Notes under the pieces: model-generated
The model's database searches: none
Told to the model about the DNA's origin: nothing
Seen by the model: only the letters and a program-made list of their open reading frames with translations
Position numbers and translations under genes: made by a program
Part shown: piece by piece, positions 1-8,886 of the stretch
Position numbering within the stretch: the stretch's first letter is position 1
Layout: each line of letters starts with the position of its first letter
DNA from: Psychroserpens algicola
GTDB taxonomy: Bacteria > Bacteroidota > Bacteroidia > Flavobacteriales > Flavobacteriaceae
Assembly (NCBI RefSeq): GCF_014526325.1
Contig: NZ_JACNMJ010000003.1
Location: forward strand, 1-64,000
Length of the DNA: 64,000 bases
Direction: 5' to 3'

Positions 1-1
1 T

Positions 2-127
2 TGGAATGGTACCTATAATGGTAATGAGATGCCAACCAGCGATTATTGGTTTGTTGTAGAGTACAATGATCCTAATAATTTAGAAAATCGTAAAGAATTT
101 AAAGCCCATTTTACCCTGAAAAGATAA
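2..127 (+). CDS. 3' end of a T9SS-secreted protein (gliding-motility-associated / type B sorting domain)
   Basis: Only the last 41 codons are in the window; the open frame enters at base 2 and stops with TAA at 125-127. The translation contains GTYNGNEMPTSDYWFVVEY and ends KAHFTLKR. This is the signature end of the C-terminal type B sorting (CTD) domain that directs large surface proteins through the type IX secretion system of Bacteroidota. The rest of the protein, and therefore its function, lies outside the window. A rho-independent terminator follows directly. Confidence 0.85.
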   Translation, partial: WNGTYNGNEMPTSDYWFVVEYNDPNNLENRKEFKAHFTLKR

Positions 128-150
128 GTTTGAAATTTTATAAGATATTA

Positions 151-184
151 AAAAGCTATACAGAAATGTATAGCTTTTTTTATC
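151..184 (+). terminator. Rho-independent terminator
   Basis: An 11-bp stem (AAAAGCTATAC at 151-161, GTATAGCTTTT at 168-178) with a 6-nt loop is followed by a T-run. It lies 24 nt behind the stop of the preceding T9SS protein gene. Confidence 0.85.
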
Positions 185-431
185 CTTTTCATGAATTAAT
201 AAGGTCTTTTAAATTAGTAATTCTGAGTGAAATTTCTTTTACTAATAATTGTTTGCATCAATTGAGTTTCTTGAACAATTGAATATTTATAAGTTTTATA
301 TAATTAAAAATCACAATAAATATTTTAAAATATTATAATTTACTTAACTAGGTAGTAATTATACATAAATTATATTAGCGCTTGTATAAAATTAGGCTAT
401 TAGTCATTTAACTTTATACATACAACCAAGA
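185..431. other. AT-rich intergenic region, presumed promoter region of the AraC-type gene
   Basis: No open frame of note occurs here. A weak promoter-like arrangement can be seen: TTG at 382-384 and TAACTTTA at 409-416, one base off the Bacteroidota -7 consensus TAnnTTTG. The 24-nt spacing is slightly long, so this is only a suggestion. I see nothing else. Confidence 0.35.
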
Positions 432-1520
432 ATGAATCAAGCCATACTAGACATTGCAATGATAGCAAGTGTAATTATAGGATACTTTATAAGTATCTCA
501 TTAATTACAACTTCTTTTTATAAAAGTCGTGCCAATAACTACTTGTCGCTATCACTATTTTTAATATCTAGTTTGACTTTATTAGAATGGCTTAGTAGTA
601 CGTCATACTTTATTTTTGAAATCATAAGTAATTTAAAGTTTGAGTTTTTATTTGCGGCTACTTTATTTACTTATTTTTTAATTCAGCTTAAGCACAATCT
701 TCTTAATCATCGTCGATATAAATGGATATATTTTCCTTTTATTATTTCTGTTATTCTTGAAGTATCTATGCTAATCTTAGATCTTTATGGCTCTGTTTAT
801 GATGCTCTAATATGGTTGTTCAAAGATTTTGTTGCCATTGGATTTAATGTATTTTTAATTTTTTGGGGTAGATATTTAATTCGGAATTCTAATACAATTT
901 CAGATGATAAAAGGCGCTGGTTGGTAAGATTGAACTTTTTTATTTTGTGCATTATAATGATTTGGGTTCTTACTAGGATAGAGTTTTATATATTCAACTC
1001 ATTATATAGCTTGTACGTCTTATGGATACTAATGTCTTTATTCTTATGGTGGATTTTGTATTATGGTATATTTAAGTTGCAAGTCATTGTTCAAAAAGAA
1101 GAAATACATGAGTATTTAGTGTCTAAAAAGACACATCATACTACTCAAATTAAAAAGAAAGTTAAAAGTACAACAACTTCTAAAATTATTACTCAATTAT
1201 ATAATTTAATGGAAGATGAGGAATTATACAAAAATCCGCTTTTGAGTAGATTAGATTTAGCAACTCGATTAGAGACAAGCGAAGGGTATTTATCCCAAAT
1301 TATAAATCAGGAAATTAATAAAAGCGTTATCCAGTTTGTGAACGAATATCGAATCGAGACTGCCAAAAAACTATTGCATGATTCTGTATTTAATAAGTAT
1401 TCAATTGAAGCTATAGGGATGGAAGCTGGTTTTAAATCTAAAAGCGCTTTTTATAACGCATTCAATGCTAGTTTAAAAATGTCTCCTGGAGCCTATAGAA
1501 AACTTCAAAAAACGTCCTGA
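432..1520 (+). CDS. Membrane-anchored AraC-family transcriptional regulator
   Basis: This 362-residue protein has an N-terminal half made of about six to seven hydrophobic helices (residues ~8-220), a basic linker (~230-250), and a C-terminal AraC-type double helix-turn-helix (~258-358). The HTH part includes LATRLETSEGYLSQIINQE and IGMEAGFKSKSAFYNAF, with the usual end SPGAYRKLQ. This architecture is common in flavobacteria. It presumably senses a signal at the cytoplasmic membrane and acts on nearby promoters; the ligand cannot be told from sequence. Its last codons overlap the start of a control module (1511-1621) that recurs upstream of 3962, which makes these two downstream genes its likely targets. 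A paralogue lies at 30889-32013. Confidence 0.85.
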   Translation: MNQAILDIAMIASVIIGYFISISLITTSFYKSRANNYLSLSLFLISSLTLLEWLSSTSYFIFEIISNLKFEFLFAATLFTYFLIQLKHNLLNHRRYKWIYFPFIISVILEVSMLILDLYGSVYDALIWLFKDFVAIGFNVFLIFWGRYLIRNSNTISDDKRRWLVRLNFFILCIIMIWVLTRIEFYIFNSLYSLYVLWILMSLFLWWILYYGIFKLQVIVQKEEIHEYLVSKKTHHTTQIKKKVKSTTTSKIITQLYNLMEDEELYKNPLLSRLDLATRLETSEGYLSQIINQEINKSVIQFVNEYRIETAKKLLHDSVFNKYSIEAIGMEAGFKSKSAFYNAFNASLKMSPGAYRKLQKTS

Positions 1521-1621
1521 TTCGTATAATCCTATTGTTTTAGAACGTCTTCAGCACTAAAATAACTCTTTTATTTTTTTGACAACTATACTTTTGCATG
1601 GTATAAATCAAAAAACAAAAA
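1511..1621 (+). promoter_or_regulatory. Control module A (probable AraC-type operator plus promoter)
   Basis: This stretch aligns nearly without gaps with 3850-3961. The first 15 bases (AACGTCCTGATTCGT) are identical. The next ~28 bases differ mainly by transitions and keep a CGT-N19-ACG inverted pair. A -7 element TACTTTTG lies at 1589-1596, exactly 78 nt after the module start, as in copy B. The downstream ATAAATCAAAAAA is also shared. The module begins inside the last codons of the AraC gene. Regulation by that AraC protein is inference; the sequence similarity is directly visible. Confidence 0.7.
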
Positions 1622-2521
1622 ATGATGAAAAGAGTATCCCACAAGATGATAATAATCAATTATTATCGTTCAATTTCAAAATTAATTCTAATTACTTTTC
1701 TTACAATTACTACATTCTCCTGTAGTAATGATGATGATCAACCACCTCATACAGATGGCATATCTCAAGAAATTAAAGACTTAATTTACTTCAGAGGAGA
1801 TGAAAAAGCAGAGACAGTAATGATACTTATACCAGGTGGTCCTAGTACCGAATTTGCTACAGACTTTGTAGACGATTTTGCATCAGATCCTAATCAGGAA
1901 GGCATTATAACTGTAACTGTACATCAGGCACAAACATTAAACCCTGATATAGTAGTAGGAAATGATATCACATTAACACAGGCGAATTCATTGAATACAG
2001 AAAGTATAGAAATGCTTTCTGAAGTTATTACTTATTTTAAAGATGAAGGTAGAACTGTATATGTACTTGGATACTCGTTTGGTGCCTTTGTAACTCAAGA
2101 CCTTATTGCAAAAAAAGGGATTAATAGCGCCGATAAATACCTTATTATCTCTGGTAGATTAGATATGAATGATATTATTTGGCAAGCTGCCGCAGAGGGA
2201 AAAAAGGGATATTTTGAAAACGGTGTTACTCCAGTTGTAGAACCTGAGCCAGATGTTAAAGAAAGAAACTTCAATAGAATATCTGCTGGTTTTGCAATGA
2301 ATAAGTATACCCAACTTTTTAATACCATAGAGGATCTATCTAACATAACATATATCTATGGAGAAAATGACGAGGCGGTTGGTCGTCTTACCACTGACGA
2401 AGTACAGTTTCTGCAATCAAAAAACACAAATATAATTTCTGGACCTGGAAACCATACTACCACTTTCGAAGCTTTTATATTTCAAGGTTTAGAAGAAGCT
2501 TTCGGAATAGTATTACAATAA
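1622..2521 (+). CDS. Alpha/beta-hydrolase-like lipoprotein
   Basis: This 299-residue protein has a long N-terminal signal ending in a lipobox-like TTFSC (Cys34), followed by an acidic NDDD tether typical of flavobacterial surface lipoproteins. Hydrolase features in order are an oxyanion-type loop IPGGPSTE, a nucleophile elbow GYSFG, a candidate acid in GENDEAVGR, and a candidate base in GPGNHTTTF near the C-terminus. The fold is therefore probably a serine hydrolase (esterase- or peptidase-like), but no substrate can be assigned. It is the first gene under control module A. The gene at 2550 follows after 28 nt and may be cotranscribed. Confidence 0.7.
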   Translation: MMKRVSHKMIIINYYRSISKLILITFLTITTFSCSNDDDQPPHTDGISQEIKDLIYFRGDEKAETVMILIPGGPSTEFATDFVDDFASDPNQEGIITVTVHQAQTLNPDIVVGNDITLTQANSLNTESIEMLSEVITYFKDEGRTVYVLGYSFGAFVTQDLIAKKGINSADKYLIISGRLDMNDIIWQAAAEGKKGYFENGVTPVVEPEPDVKERNFNRISAGFAMNKYTQLFNTIEDLSNITYIYGENDEAVGRLTTDEVQFLQSKNTNIISGPGNHTTTFEAFIFQGLEEAFGIVLQ

Positions 2522-2549
2522 CAAATAATAGCACTACAATTAAAAAAAA

Positions 2550-3026
2550 ATGATAAAAATTAAATTAACAACACTACTCGTGTTTACATTTTTAGCAACT
2601 ACTGTTTTTGCACAAGAAGAATTAAAGCAGCAGGAATTCGAGGTAAAAGTAATTACAAGCGTAGAATCTATTGTACCTGATGGTTTAGGTCGATCGCGTT
2701 TAATTTCTGCAAATGAAAAAAGAGACTATAAAAAATTTACGTCGACTCAGACAGAAGATGACAATACGAGAAATAAGTCTAAAAGAAAAGATATTAGGGT
2801 AAAGGATTTTGAAGAAACAAAACTATTAAACTTCTATAATGTCGCTGGCATACGATTCCAGAATATCGCAGCAAATGATGCTGTAATTTCCTCAAAATTA
2901 ACTGCAATGATTTCTGAAGGCTGGGATTTACTATTCATAACAAGTGCTGTTGAAAGTGATGCAGGCGCAAATGACGGAAACGGTATTTTTATTACACGTT
3001 ACATATTTAAAAGAAAATTGAATTAA
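2550..3026 (+). CDS. Hypothetical exported protein
   Basis: This 158-residue protein has a clear Sec signal peptide (hydrophobic core LLVFTFLATTVFA, cleavage before QEEL). The mature part is polar with no recognised domain. It contains a charged, Lys/Arg-rich central segment and a C-terminal SEGWDLLFITSAVE followed by IFITRYIFKRK. It sits 28 nt behind the hydrolase-like lipoprotein and ahead of a strong terminator, so it is probably the second gene of a two-gene unit. Periplasmic location is inferred from the signal peptide. Confidence 0.6.
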   Translation: MIKIKLTTLLVFTFLATTVFAQEELKQQEFEVKVITSVESIVPDGLGRSRLISANEKRDYKKFTSTQTEDDNTRNKSKRKDIRVKDFEETKLLNFYNVAGIRFQNIAANDAVISSKLTAMISEGWDLLFITSAVESDAGANDGNGIFITRYIFKRKLN

Positions 3027-3054
3027 ACGCCCTCTATAATAACTCTGTGTGTTA

Positions 3055-3135
3055 GATAGCGGTTTTTATTACCAAAATGAAGGTCAATAGTTGTATTGAT
3101 CTTTATGACTGGTTTGTAAAACCGCTATTTTTTTT
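3055..3135 (+). terminator. Branched terminator
   Basis: An outer 10-bp stem (TAGCGGTTTT at 3057-3066, AAAACCGCTA at 3118-3127) encloses a second hairpin (AGGTCAATA / TATTGATCT around 3081-3102). An eight-T run follows the outer stem. The outer loop is unusually long for a simple terminator. Confidence 0.7.
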
Positions 3136-3188
3136 CTTTACGCATTAGCTGTTAACTATATAGTTTTAGTGTTATAAACCTTATAAGA

Positions 3189-3821
3189 ATGACCACAAAC
3201 TTTAAATTAAAACTTCTACACGAGCTAAAAAGCAAGCCAAGGCATTTCTTACTCTTATTTGCATTTGTATTGACATTACAGTTTATACACGCTCAAGATA
3301 CATTCATGGAAGTAGGTGTAGGAATTGGGAATGTTATTGGAAATAAAAACACTCGTGGGAAAGGTGAATTTCATCTCAATATCATGAAATCTTATCCATT
3401 TGGACAAATAGGATTAGACTTTTTAACTGGCGGAAATTTTATTCCAGGTTCAACAAATACAGGAGATGAAAATATTGAAATACTATCTTCAAATGACTTT
3501 AAATTTGGAGCCATTACATTTTTCTATAGACTGCCCATAAAAAAACACCTGTTCGTTGAACCAAGGTTTGGCTATTCATCATTATTTTCATTTGTGCATA
3601 CAGATGATGAAACCAAAATAAATCAATCAAATTTTACCGCTGGAATTGGTATTGGTGGACACATCAATAACTTCACCTTATCCTTAAGATATCAATACCT
3701 AGGTGTTACTCCCAATTACGAAGGAACGGATAATACAATAACAGTCAAATCAAATTCTGAGTCTTTAGGATTATTGCTGTTCAGAATATCATATCGTTTC
3801 AATCTTAAAAAAATATTTTAA
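3189..3821 (+). CDS. Outer-membrane beta-barrel-like protein
   Basis: This 210-residue protein has a basic N-terminus followed by a hydrophobic signal (FLLLFAFVLTLQFIHA, cleavage near AQDTF). The rest alternates Gly-rich and aromatic strands, for example MEVGVGIGNVIGNK, FKFGAITFFYRLP and LLFRISYRFNLKK. It ends in Phe like other autonomous outer-membrane barrels. It has the size expected of an 8-stranded barrel. No specific function is visible. No -7 element is obvious directly upstream; the gene lies between a terminator and control module B. Confidence 0.6.
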   Translation: MTTNFKLKLLHELKSKPRHFLLLFAFVLTLQFIHAQDTFMEVGVGIGNVIGNKNTRGKGEFHLNIMKSYPFGQIGLDFLTGGNFIPGSTNTGDENIEILSSNDFKFGAITFFYRLPIKKHLFVEPRFGYSSLFSFVHTDDETKINQSNFTAGIGIGGHINNFTLSLRYQYLGVTPNYEGTDNTITVKSNSESLGLLLFRISYRFNLKKIF

Positions 3822-3849
3822 ACGGAATGCCTATAAAAGGAATTAATAA

Positions 3850-3961
3850 AACGTCCTGATTCGTGTAATTCCACTGTTTCAGTACGTTTCCAATCTCAAA
3901 TTTAACTTTTCGTTTTGTTTTGAAAATTACGTTTGCACCAATAAATCAAAAAATATAAAAC
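3850..3961 (+). promoter_or_regulatory. Control module B (copy of the module upstream of 1622)
   Basis: AACGTCCTGATTCGT at 3850-3864 is identical to copy A, and the following bases match at about 70%. The pair CGT...ACG is kept at N19 spacing. The -7 element TACGTTTG is at 3928-3935, 78 nt from the module start in both copies. The ATG lies 112 nt from the module start, against 111 in copy A. A duplicated operator/promoter is the simplest reading. Confidence 0.7.
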
Positions 3962-4522
3962 ATGAAAAAATTATTATTAGTTACTGTTATTACAGTTTTA
4001 GGATTAACAACCGTCAATGCTCAAGATATTAAATTTGGAGCGAAAGCAGGTTTAAACTTTGCCTTTATTACAGGAGACAATACAGAAGACCTTAAGCCCA
4101 ATACAGATTTCCACATTGGTGTCATGGCAGAATGGAAAATCACAAACAAATTTTCCTTGCAACCCGAGATTATATATTCCGGACAAGGAGCTGATATAAA
4201 CGTCGGATCTGAGGGCAGAGTTTCGCTCAACTATTTAAATGTTCCATTAATTGGAAAGTACTATGTTACAGAAAAATTGAGTTTAGAAGCAGGACCTCAA
4301 ATAGGTTTTTTATTGTCTACTAAAGGCGGTACCTTAGATTATAAAGAACTATTAAAGCCAATAGATTATGGTGTTAATTTTGGATTAGGCTATAAGTTAG
4401 ATAATGGCCTCAATTTTAACTTAAGATATAATCTAGGACTCTCTAATATTAACGATGTAGATGGTTTTACAGATAAAAATAGAAATGGAGTAGTTCAATT
4501 ATCTGTTGGCTTCTTTTTCTAA
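3962..4522 (+). CDS. Porin-family outer-membrane beta-barrel protein
   Basis: This 186-residue protein has the signal peptide MKKLLLVTVITVLGLTTVNA followed by QDIKFGAKAGLNFAFITGD. It matches the outer-membrane beta-barrel family widespread in Bacteroidota (GAKAGLNF start, repeated SLEAGPQIGFLLS-type strands, C-terminal VQLSVGFFF ending in Phe). It probably folds as an 8-stranded barrel in the outer membrane. Function is unknown. It is monocistronic, with control module B in front and a perfect palindromic terminator behind. This suggests it is a regulated target of the AraC-type protein at 432. Confidence 0.75.
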   Translation: MKKLLLVTVITVLGLTTVNAQDIKFGAKAGLNFAFITGDNTEDLKPNTDFHIGVMAEWKITNKFSLQPEIIYSGQGADINVGSEGRVSLNYLNVPLIGKYYVTEKLSLEAGPQIGFLLSTKGGTLDYKELLKPIDYGVNFGLGYKLDNGLNFNLRYNLGLSNINDVDGFTDKNRNGVVQLSVGFFF

Positions 4523-4535
4523 AACTCAATATTCT

Positions 4536-4572
4536 AAAGCCCAAGTGAATTCACTTGGGTTTCTATTTTTTA
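4536..4572 (+). terminator. Rho-independent terminator (perfect palindrome)
   Basis: A 20-base perfect palindrome at 4540-4559 (CCCAAGTGAA and its complement) is followed by T-rich sequence 17 nt behind the porin gene. Confidence 0.75.
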
Positions 4573-4615
4573 AATATTCAAACTTTTACTTTAATCAATT
4601 AACAATATAAAAATC

Positions 4616-5695
4616 ATGAAAAAAACGAATACAATCTTATTACTTCTAATAATGTCATTTACATTAATGACTCTTAGTTGTACTAATAGTGATGACGATG
4701 TAATAATTGATGATTTTTCTTCCCTTGATGTAGAACTTATGGCAAGAGACTTTTCAGGTGTTGTTTTAGTCGCTCAAAATGACGAGATCTTATTTAACAA
4801 AGCATATGGAAGAAAAAATAGTCAAGAAAATGGATTTAATGATATCAATACTGTTTTTGATATGTGTTCTATTACAAAACAATTGACTGCGGCTGGGATT
4901 TTAAAATTAGAGATGCAAAATGAGCTTACAGTTAATGATAGTTTATCAAAATACTTTGACGCTGTTCCTAACGACAAAGAGGACATAACAATACATCAGT
5001 TGCTCACACACTCTTCTGGTTTATTAAATGGAATAGGTGGAGATTATGACACTATTACAGAGGAAGAATTTTTAGAGCAAGTTTTTAATAGCGCATTAAT
5101 TAGTCCAGTAGGTGAACAGTTTAACTATTCTAATGTAGGCTATAGCTTACTTGGTTTAATCATTGAAAAAGTTAGTGAAATGGATTATGAAAGCTTTTTA
5201 AATTCACAGATTTTTCAACCTTCAAACATGTACCATACTGGTTATGTAATTCCAGATTGGCAAGAAGATGAAGTGGCTAACGGTTATTTGAATAGCGTTG
5301 AAAATAATAAGCCAAATGAAGAGAATTGGAGTGACAACGGTCCATATCTCAATCTTAAAGCTAATGGAGGTATTCTAACACGAGCAAATGATTTATTACT
5401 CTGGAGCCAATCAATAATGAACAATACAGTACTAGATGAAGCAACTACATCTAAATATCTTTTTCCGCATTTTCAACCTACAAATATATATGATAGCTAT
5501 GGATATGGCTGGGGAATTGAAAATCATGACTCCGAGAATAAGTTAGTGCTTCATGGAGGCGCGAGTGATTTGTTTTCATCAGATATGTGGATCTACCCAA
5601 ACAAGGGAATTACAATAATCGTACTCAGTAATGAATTTGATCAATCTGTATACACAATTGCAAGAGAGATATCAAATTTTTTACTAGCGCAGTAA
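4616..5695 (+). CDS. Serine beta-lactamase-like hydrolase, lipoprotein
   Basis: This 359-residue protein has an N-terminal lipoprotein signal with lipobox LMTLSC (Cys22). It carries the class C beta-lactamase/penicillin-binding fold motifs: SxxK at Ser85-Ile-Thr-Lys88, YSN at Tyr171-Asn173, and HGG at His313. The family contains carboxypeptidases, esterases and D-amino-acid peptidases, so lactam hydrolysis should not be assumed. The acidic stretch after Cys22 favours surface or outer-membrane anchoring. It is the first of a tandem pair with the gene at 5759, from which it differs by lacking an N-terminal accessory domain. Confidence 0.85.
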   Translation: MKKTNTILLLLIMSFTLMTLSCTNSDDDVIIDDFSSLDVELMARDFSGVVLVAQNDEILFNKAYGRKNSQENGFNDINTVFDMCSITKQLTAAGILKLEMQNELTVNDSLSKYFDAVPNDKEDITIHQLLTHSSGLLNGIGGDYDTITEEEFLEQVFNSALISPVGEQFNYSNVGYSLLGLIIEKVSEMDYESFLNSQIFQPSNMYHTGYVIPDWQEDEVANGYLNSVENNKPNEENWSDNGPYLNLKANGGILTRANDLLLWSQSIMNNTVLDEATTSKYLFPHFQPTNIYDSYGYGWGIENHDSENKLVLHGGASDLFSSDMWIYPNKGITIIVLSNEFDQSVYTIAREISNFLLAQ

Positions 5696-5758
5696 AAGTA
5701 TCACCACCAGAAATGCTTAAATAAAGTAATAAAATCATATTTAAAATTTAAAAATAAA

Positions 5759-7129
5759 ATGAAAACAACAAACACAATCATATTACTTCTAATGATGTCA
5801 TTTTCATCTATGGCCTTTAGTTATACAAATAGCAGTGAACAAGAAACTGCTGATAAAAATACTCGTGATTCTTTAAAACAATATGTAGGTGAATATGTGC
5901 TTGAAGAAACAGGAATGATAATAGACATTTACACAAAAGTTAATGATACTAAATTATTTTTATTTGTAGACGGACAACCAGAATATGAATTAGTTGCAAC
6001 TGGTGAACATAAATTTTCTTTTGAGGTATCAGACGATTATAAAATAGAATTTAAAAATCCTGAAAATGGTGTTTTTAATGAATTAGTTGCAACACAACCA
6101 GAAGGAATTTACACAGCGATTCGTAATGGTGAGTTGAAAATTTATGATTTAACTACCATTGATAAAAAACTTATGTCGAAAGGTTTTTCAGGAGTTATTT
6201 TAGTTGCTCAAAATGACAGCATTATATTTAATAAGGCCTATGGAAAAAAGAATAGTCAAGAAAATGGGCTTAATGACATAAATACCGTTTTTGATATTTG
6301 TTCAATTACAAAACAATTTACCGCAGCAGGAATACTAAAATTGTCCATGCAAAATAAAGTAGCTGTTAATGATAAAATATCAAAATACTTTGAAGGAGTT
6401 CCTGACGATAAAAAGAATATAACTATTCATCAGTTGCTTACACATTCTTCTGGTTTAACAGATGGAATAGGTGATGATTATGATGCTATTACAGAAGAAA
6501 AATTTCTAAAGAAAGTATTCAGAAGCAAACTGATAAGTCCAGTTGGTGAACAGTTTAATTATTCTAATATGGGATATAGCTTACTTGGCTTAATCATCGA
6601 AAAAGTTAGCGGAATGGATTATGAAACCTACTTAAATGAAACCATTTTTAAACCTTCAAAAATGTACCATACGGGTTATGTCATTCCTGATTGGAAAACT
6701 AATGAAGTCGCTAACGGTTTTTTAGATGGTACTGAAGCTAAAAAACCTAATGAAGAGAATTGGAGCGAAAAAGGTCCGTATCTCAATCTCAAAGGCAATG
6801 GAGGTCTTTTAACAAGGGCAAGTGACTTATTACTCTGGAGCCAAGCGATACAAGATCAAACAGTGCTTGATGAAGCAACAACCGATAAATATCTCTATCC
6901 TCATTTTGAATTCAATGATTTATATACGCACTATGGATATGGTTGGGGAATTGAAAATAATGATTCAGAGAATAAATTAGTGGTCCACGGTGGAGCAAGT
7001 AATCTCTTTGCTTCAGACCTATGGATCTATCCAAATAAAGGAATTACAATAATTATACTCAGTAATACGCAAGAGGAATATGTCTATTCTATTGCAAGAA
7101 GATTCTCAGATTTTTTACTCGCAAAATAA
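5759..7129 (+). CDS. Serine beta-lactamase-like hydrolase with extra N-terminal domain
   Basis: This 456-residue protein is a tandem paralogue of the preceding gene. Its signal region is nearly the same, but position 22, the lipobox Cys of the paralogue, is Tyr here (FSYTNSS), so it cannot be lipidated at that site. Residues ~35-130 form an added beta-rich domain resembling the DUF3471-type domain usually found C-terminal in this family (YVGEYVLEETGMIIDIY...). The catalytic part follows with Ser182-Ile-Thr-Lys185, YSN and HGG. Active-site residues are intact, so it is probably an active, secreted or periplasmic hydrolase. Confidence 0.83.
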   Translation: MKTTNTIILLLMMSFSSMAFSYTNSSEQETADKNTRDSLKQYVGEYVLEETGMIIDIYTKVNDTKLFLFVDGQPEYELVATGEHKFSFEVSDDYKIEFKNPENGVFNELVATQPEGIYTAIRNGELKIYDLTTIDKKLMSKGFSGVILVAQNDSIIFNKAYGKKNSQENGLNDINTVFDICSITKQFTAAGILKLSMQNKVAVNDKISKYFEGVPDDKKNITIHQLLTHSSGLTDGIGDDYDAITEEKFLKKVFRSKLISPVGEQFNYSNMGYSLLGLIIEKVSGMDYETYLNETIFKPSKMYHTGYVIPDWKTNEVANGFLDGTEAKKPNEENWSEKGPYLNLKGNGGLLTRASDLLLWSQAIQDQTVLDEATTDKYLYPHFEFNDLYTHYGYGWGIENNDSENKLVVHGGASNLFASDLWIYPNKGITIIILSNTQEEYVYSIARRFSDFLLAK

Positions 7130-7285
7130 AGCTACACATAATACAATTATAAAAAGATAACTAAGTGACTTTTAAGTCTTGTGGTTGCTTGCAGAGTCAT
7201 CAAAAAGCTCAGTAAGCTATAAATAGATTAACATTAAAGCAAAAAATTATTTTAAAATTGATTTTAATGGTATTATGGTATCAAA

Positions 7286-7318
7286 AAAAAATGCTGAACA
7301 ATTTGTTCAGCATTTTTT
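7286..7318. terminator. Bidirectional terminator between convergent genes
   Basis: A 16-bp inverted repeat, AAAAAATGCTGAACAA (7286-7301) and its complement (7303-7318), has A- and T-runs on both flanks. It lies between the plus-strand hydrolase gene and the minus-strand FadL-like gene and can serve both. Confidence 0.85.
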
Positions 7319-7333
7319 GATGTGTAATAGGTG

Positions 7334-8854
7334 TTATAAATTAAAACCTAAGGTCAATGTAATGTTAGAGTTTCTTGTGTCTAATGTAGCGGCATCTGTA
7401 AGACCTACAGAAAATAGCTCATTATTAACAGTTCTTTCAGCTTGATCATAAGTTAAATCTAATCTGGTATTACCAAAGTCATAACCTAAACCTAGAGAAT
7501 ATCCTGTTAAATCTCCATAAAAAGAATCATCTTTATAAGGGCTTTCTTCAAATCTGTAACCACCTCTAAAGCTGAATTGTTTGTATTTATATTCTCCTCC
7601 AAATCTGTAAGTGTTTGCAATTTTAAAAAGGTCGTCCATTATGGCGTTTTGAGATGCAAAGAAGGCATCAGAAGTTGGGCGAAATTTCGTGTTTTTATAG
7701 TTTCTTCTCGAATAATCAAAACTTAATAAACCTCGATCACTAAATACATAAGCTAAACTTCCTGTAATCTTACCAGGAGATTGTAATCTGTATTCAGGAA
7801 AAATATTAATTACCTCCGGATTAACAAAGGTGTTGAATGAGCCATCATCATCAGTAGCAGATGTTGCAATATTTTGAGAGGTTTCTTCAAATATGGTGAA
7901 CCAAGTTGGAGAATTATAAGTAAAACCAGCTCTAAACTCTTTAGTCAGTTTTAAAATTGCTCCTAGTTGAAAAGAGAAACCGTTACCAGTAGTAAGCAGG
8001 TTGTTTTCAAAGGCAACATCTGTAACAAGTGAGCCAGCATTAGAATTTGATTCTGTAAAGCGTGTAAAACGCTCATAATTTATAAAGTGACCATTTAAAT
8101 TAAGTCCTAAATATAATTTGTCATTATATTGTGCAGCGGCATTAAATGTAAATTTTCCATTGTAACCTCTAGCGATATAATCATATTCCTGATTAAAAGT
8201 ACCAGGTGCTATATTAGATGTGTATGTGGTGTTCTCATCTGTGTTATTTGTAGGTTCTAAAATAAATGATTCATAACCTAAGAAAGCCTGTTGGTTTCCA
8301 AAACCATAAAAACGTCCTATTTCTGCATATGCTTCAGATATTGATTCACCTGGAAAAGCAGATATTTCATCTAATCGTTGCCCTTGTGCATAAGCTAAAA
8401 AGTAATTGTCAATAGAGTTCGTGTTAGTTCCAGTTGCAAACCACTGATCGTCATAATTAGCGGTTTTGTCATAAGCAATACTCAAAACTAACTTTTTCCA
8501 TGAAGAATTTTCATTGTTATTGGCAAATACAAAAGCTGCTCCACCTTGATGTAGGTCAACTTTCGAATCTGATGATGAACTCAAACCATTGAAATAAGAA
8601 ATATCGTTATCAGTATTTAAACTCGATAAAGAAATAGAAGCATGACTTCTACTAAATACAGCAGATCCGGCGGGATTTATACTAACAGCCGACATATCGC
8701 CTCCAAGAGCTCCAAAAGCACCACTTAATGCTCTAAATCGAGCAGATCCTTGAATTTCATCTTGTGAAAACCTTAGGGCATCTGAAATGTCCTGAGCCAT
8801 AATATTAGACATAGAGAGTACTGCTATGGCTAACAGCATAGTTAATTTTTTCAT
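7334..8854 (-). CDS. OmpP1/FadL-family outer-membrane protein
   Basis: This 506-residue protein has a signal peptide (MKKLTMLLAIAVLSMSNIMA). After it comes the hallmark start of the OmpP1/FadL/TodX family in Bacteroidota: ALRFSQDEIQGSARFRAL, then GGDMSAVSINPAGSAVF (the NPAG turn). Long alternating strands and the C-terminal ITLTLGFNL ending fit a 14-stranded barrel for uptake of hydrophobic compounds. The ligand is unknown. It lies 32 nt downstream of the lipoprotein gene at 8887-9936 and is probably cotranscribed with it. Confidence 0.85.
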   Translation of the reverse strand: MKKLTMLLAIAVLSMSNIMAQDISDALRFSQDEIQGSARFRALSGAFGALGGDMSAVSINPAGSAVFSRSHASISLSSLNTDNDISYFNGLSSSSDSKVDLHQGGAAFVFANNNENSSWKKLVLSIAYDKTANYDDQWFATGTNTNSIDNYFLAYAQGQRLDEISAFPGESISEAYAEIGRFYGFGNQQAFLGYESFILEPTNNTDENTTYTSNIAPGTFNQEYDYIARGYNGKFTFNAAAQYNDKLYLGLNLNGHFINYERFTRFTESNSNAGSLVTDVAFENNLLTTGNGFSFQLGAILKLTKEFRAGFTYNSPTWFTIFEETSQNIATSATDDDGSFNTFVNPEVINIFPEYRLQSPGKITGSLAYVFSDRGLLSFDYSRRNYKNTKFRPTSDAFFASQNAIMDDLFKIANTYRFGGEYKYKQFSFRGGYRFEESPYKDDSFYGDLTGYSLGLGYDFGNTRLDLTYDQAERTVNNELFSVGLTDAATLDTRNSNITLTLGFNL

Positions 8855-8886
8855 ATTAATTTTTTTTGACTTAAACTGAATTTAGA

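Noticed and set aside
1579-1596. Full -33/-7 promoter in modules A and B using the TTTTGA close to the -7 element
   Set aside because: The TTG lies only about 7 nt from TAnnTTTG, far short of the 17-23 nt spacing, so only the -7 element is claimed; an activator may replace the -33 contact.
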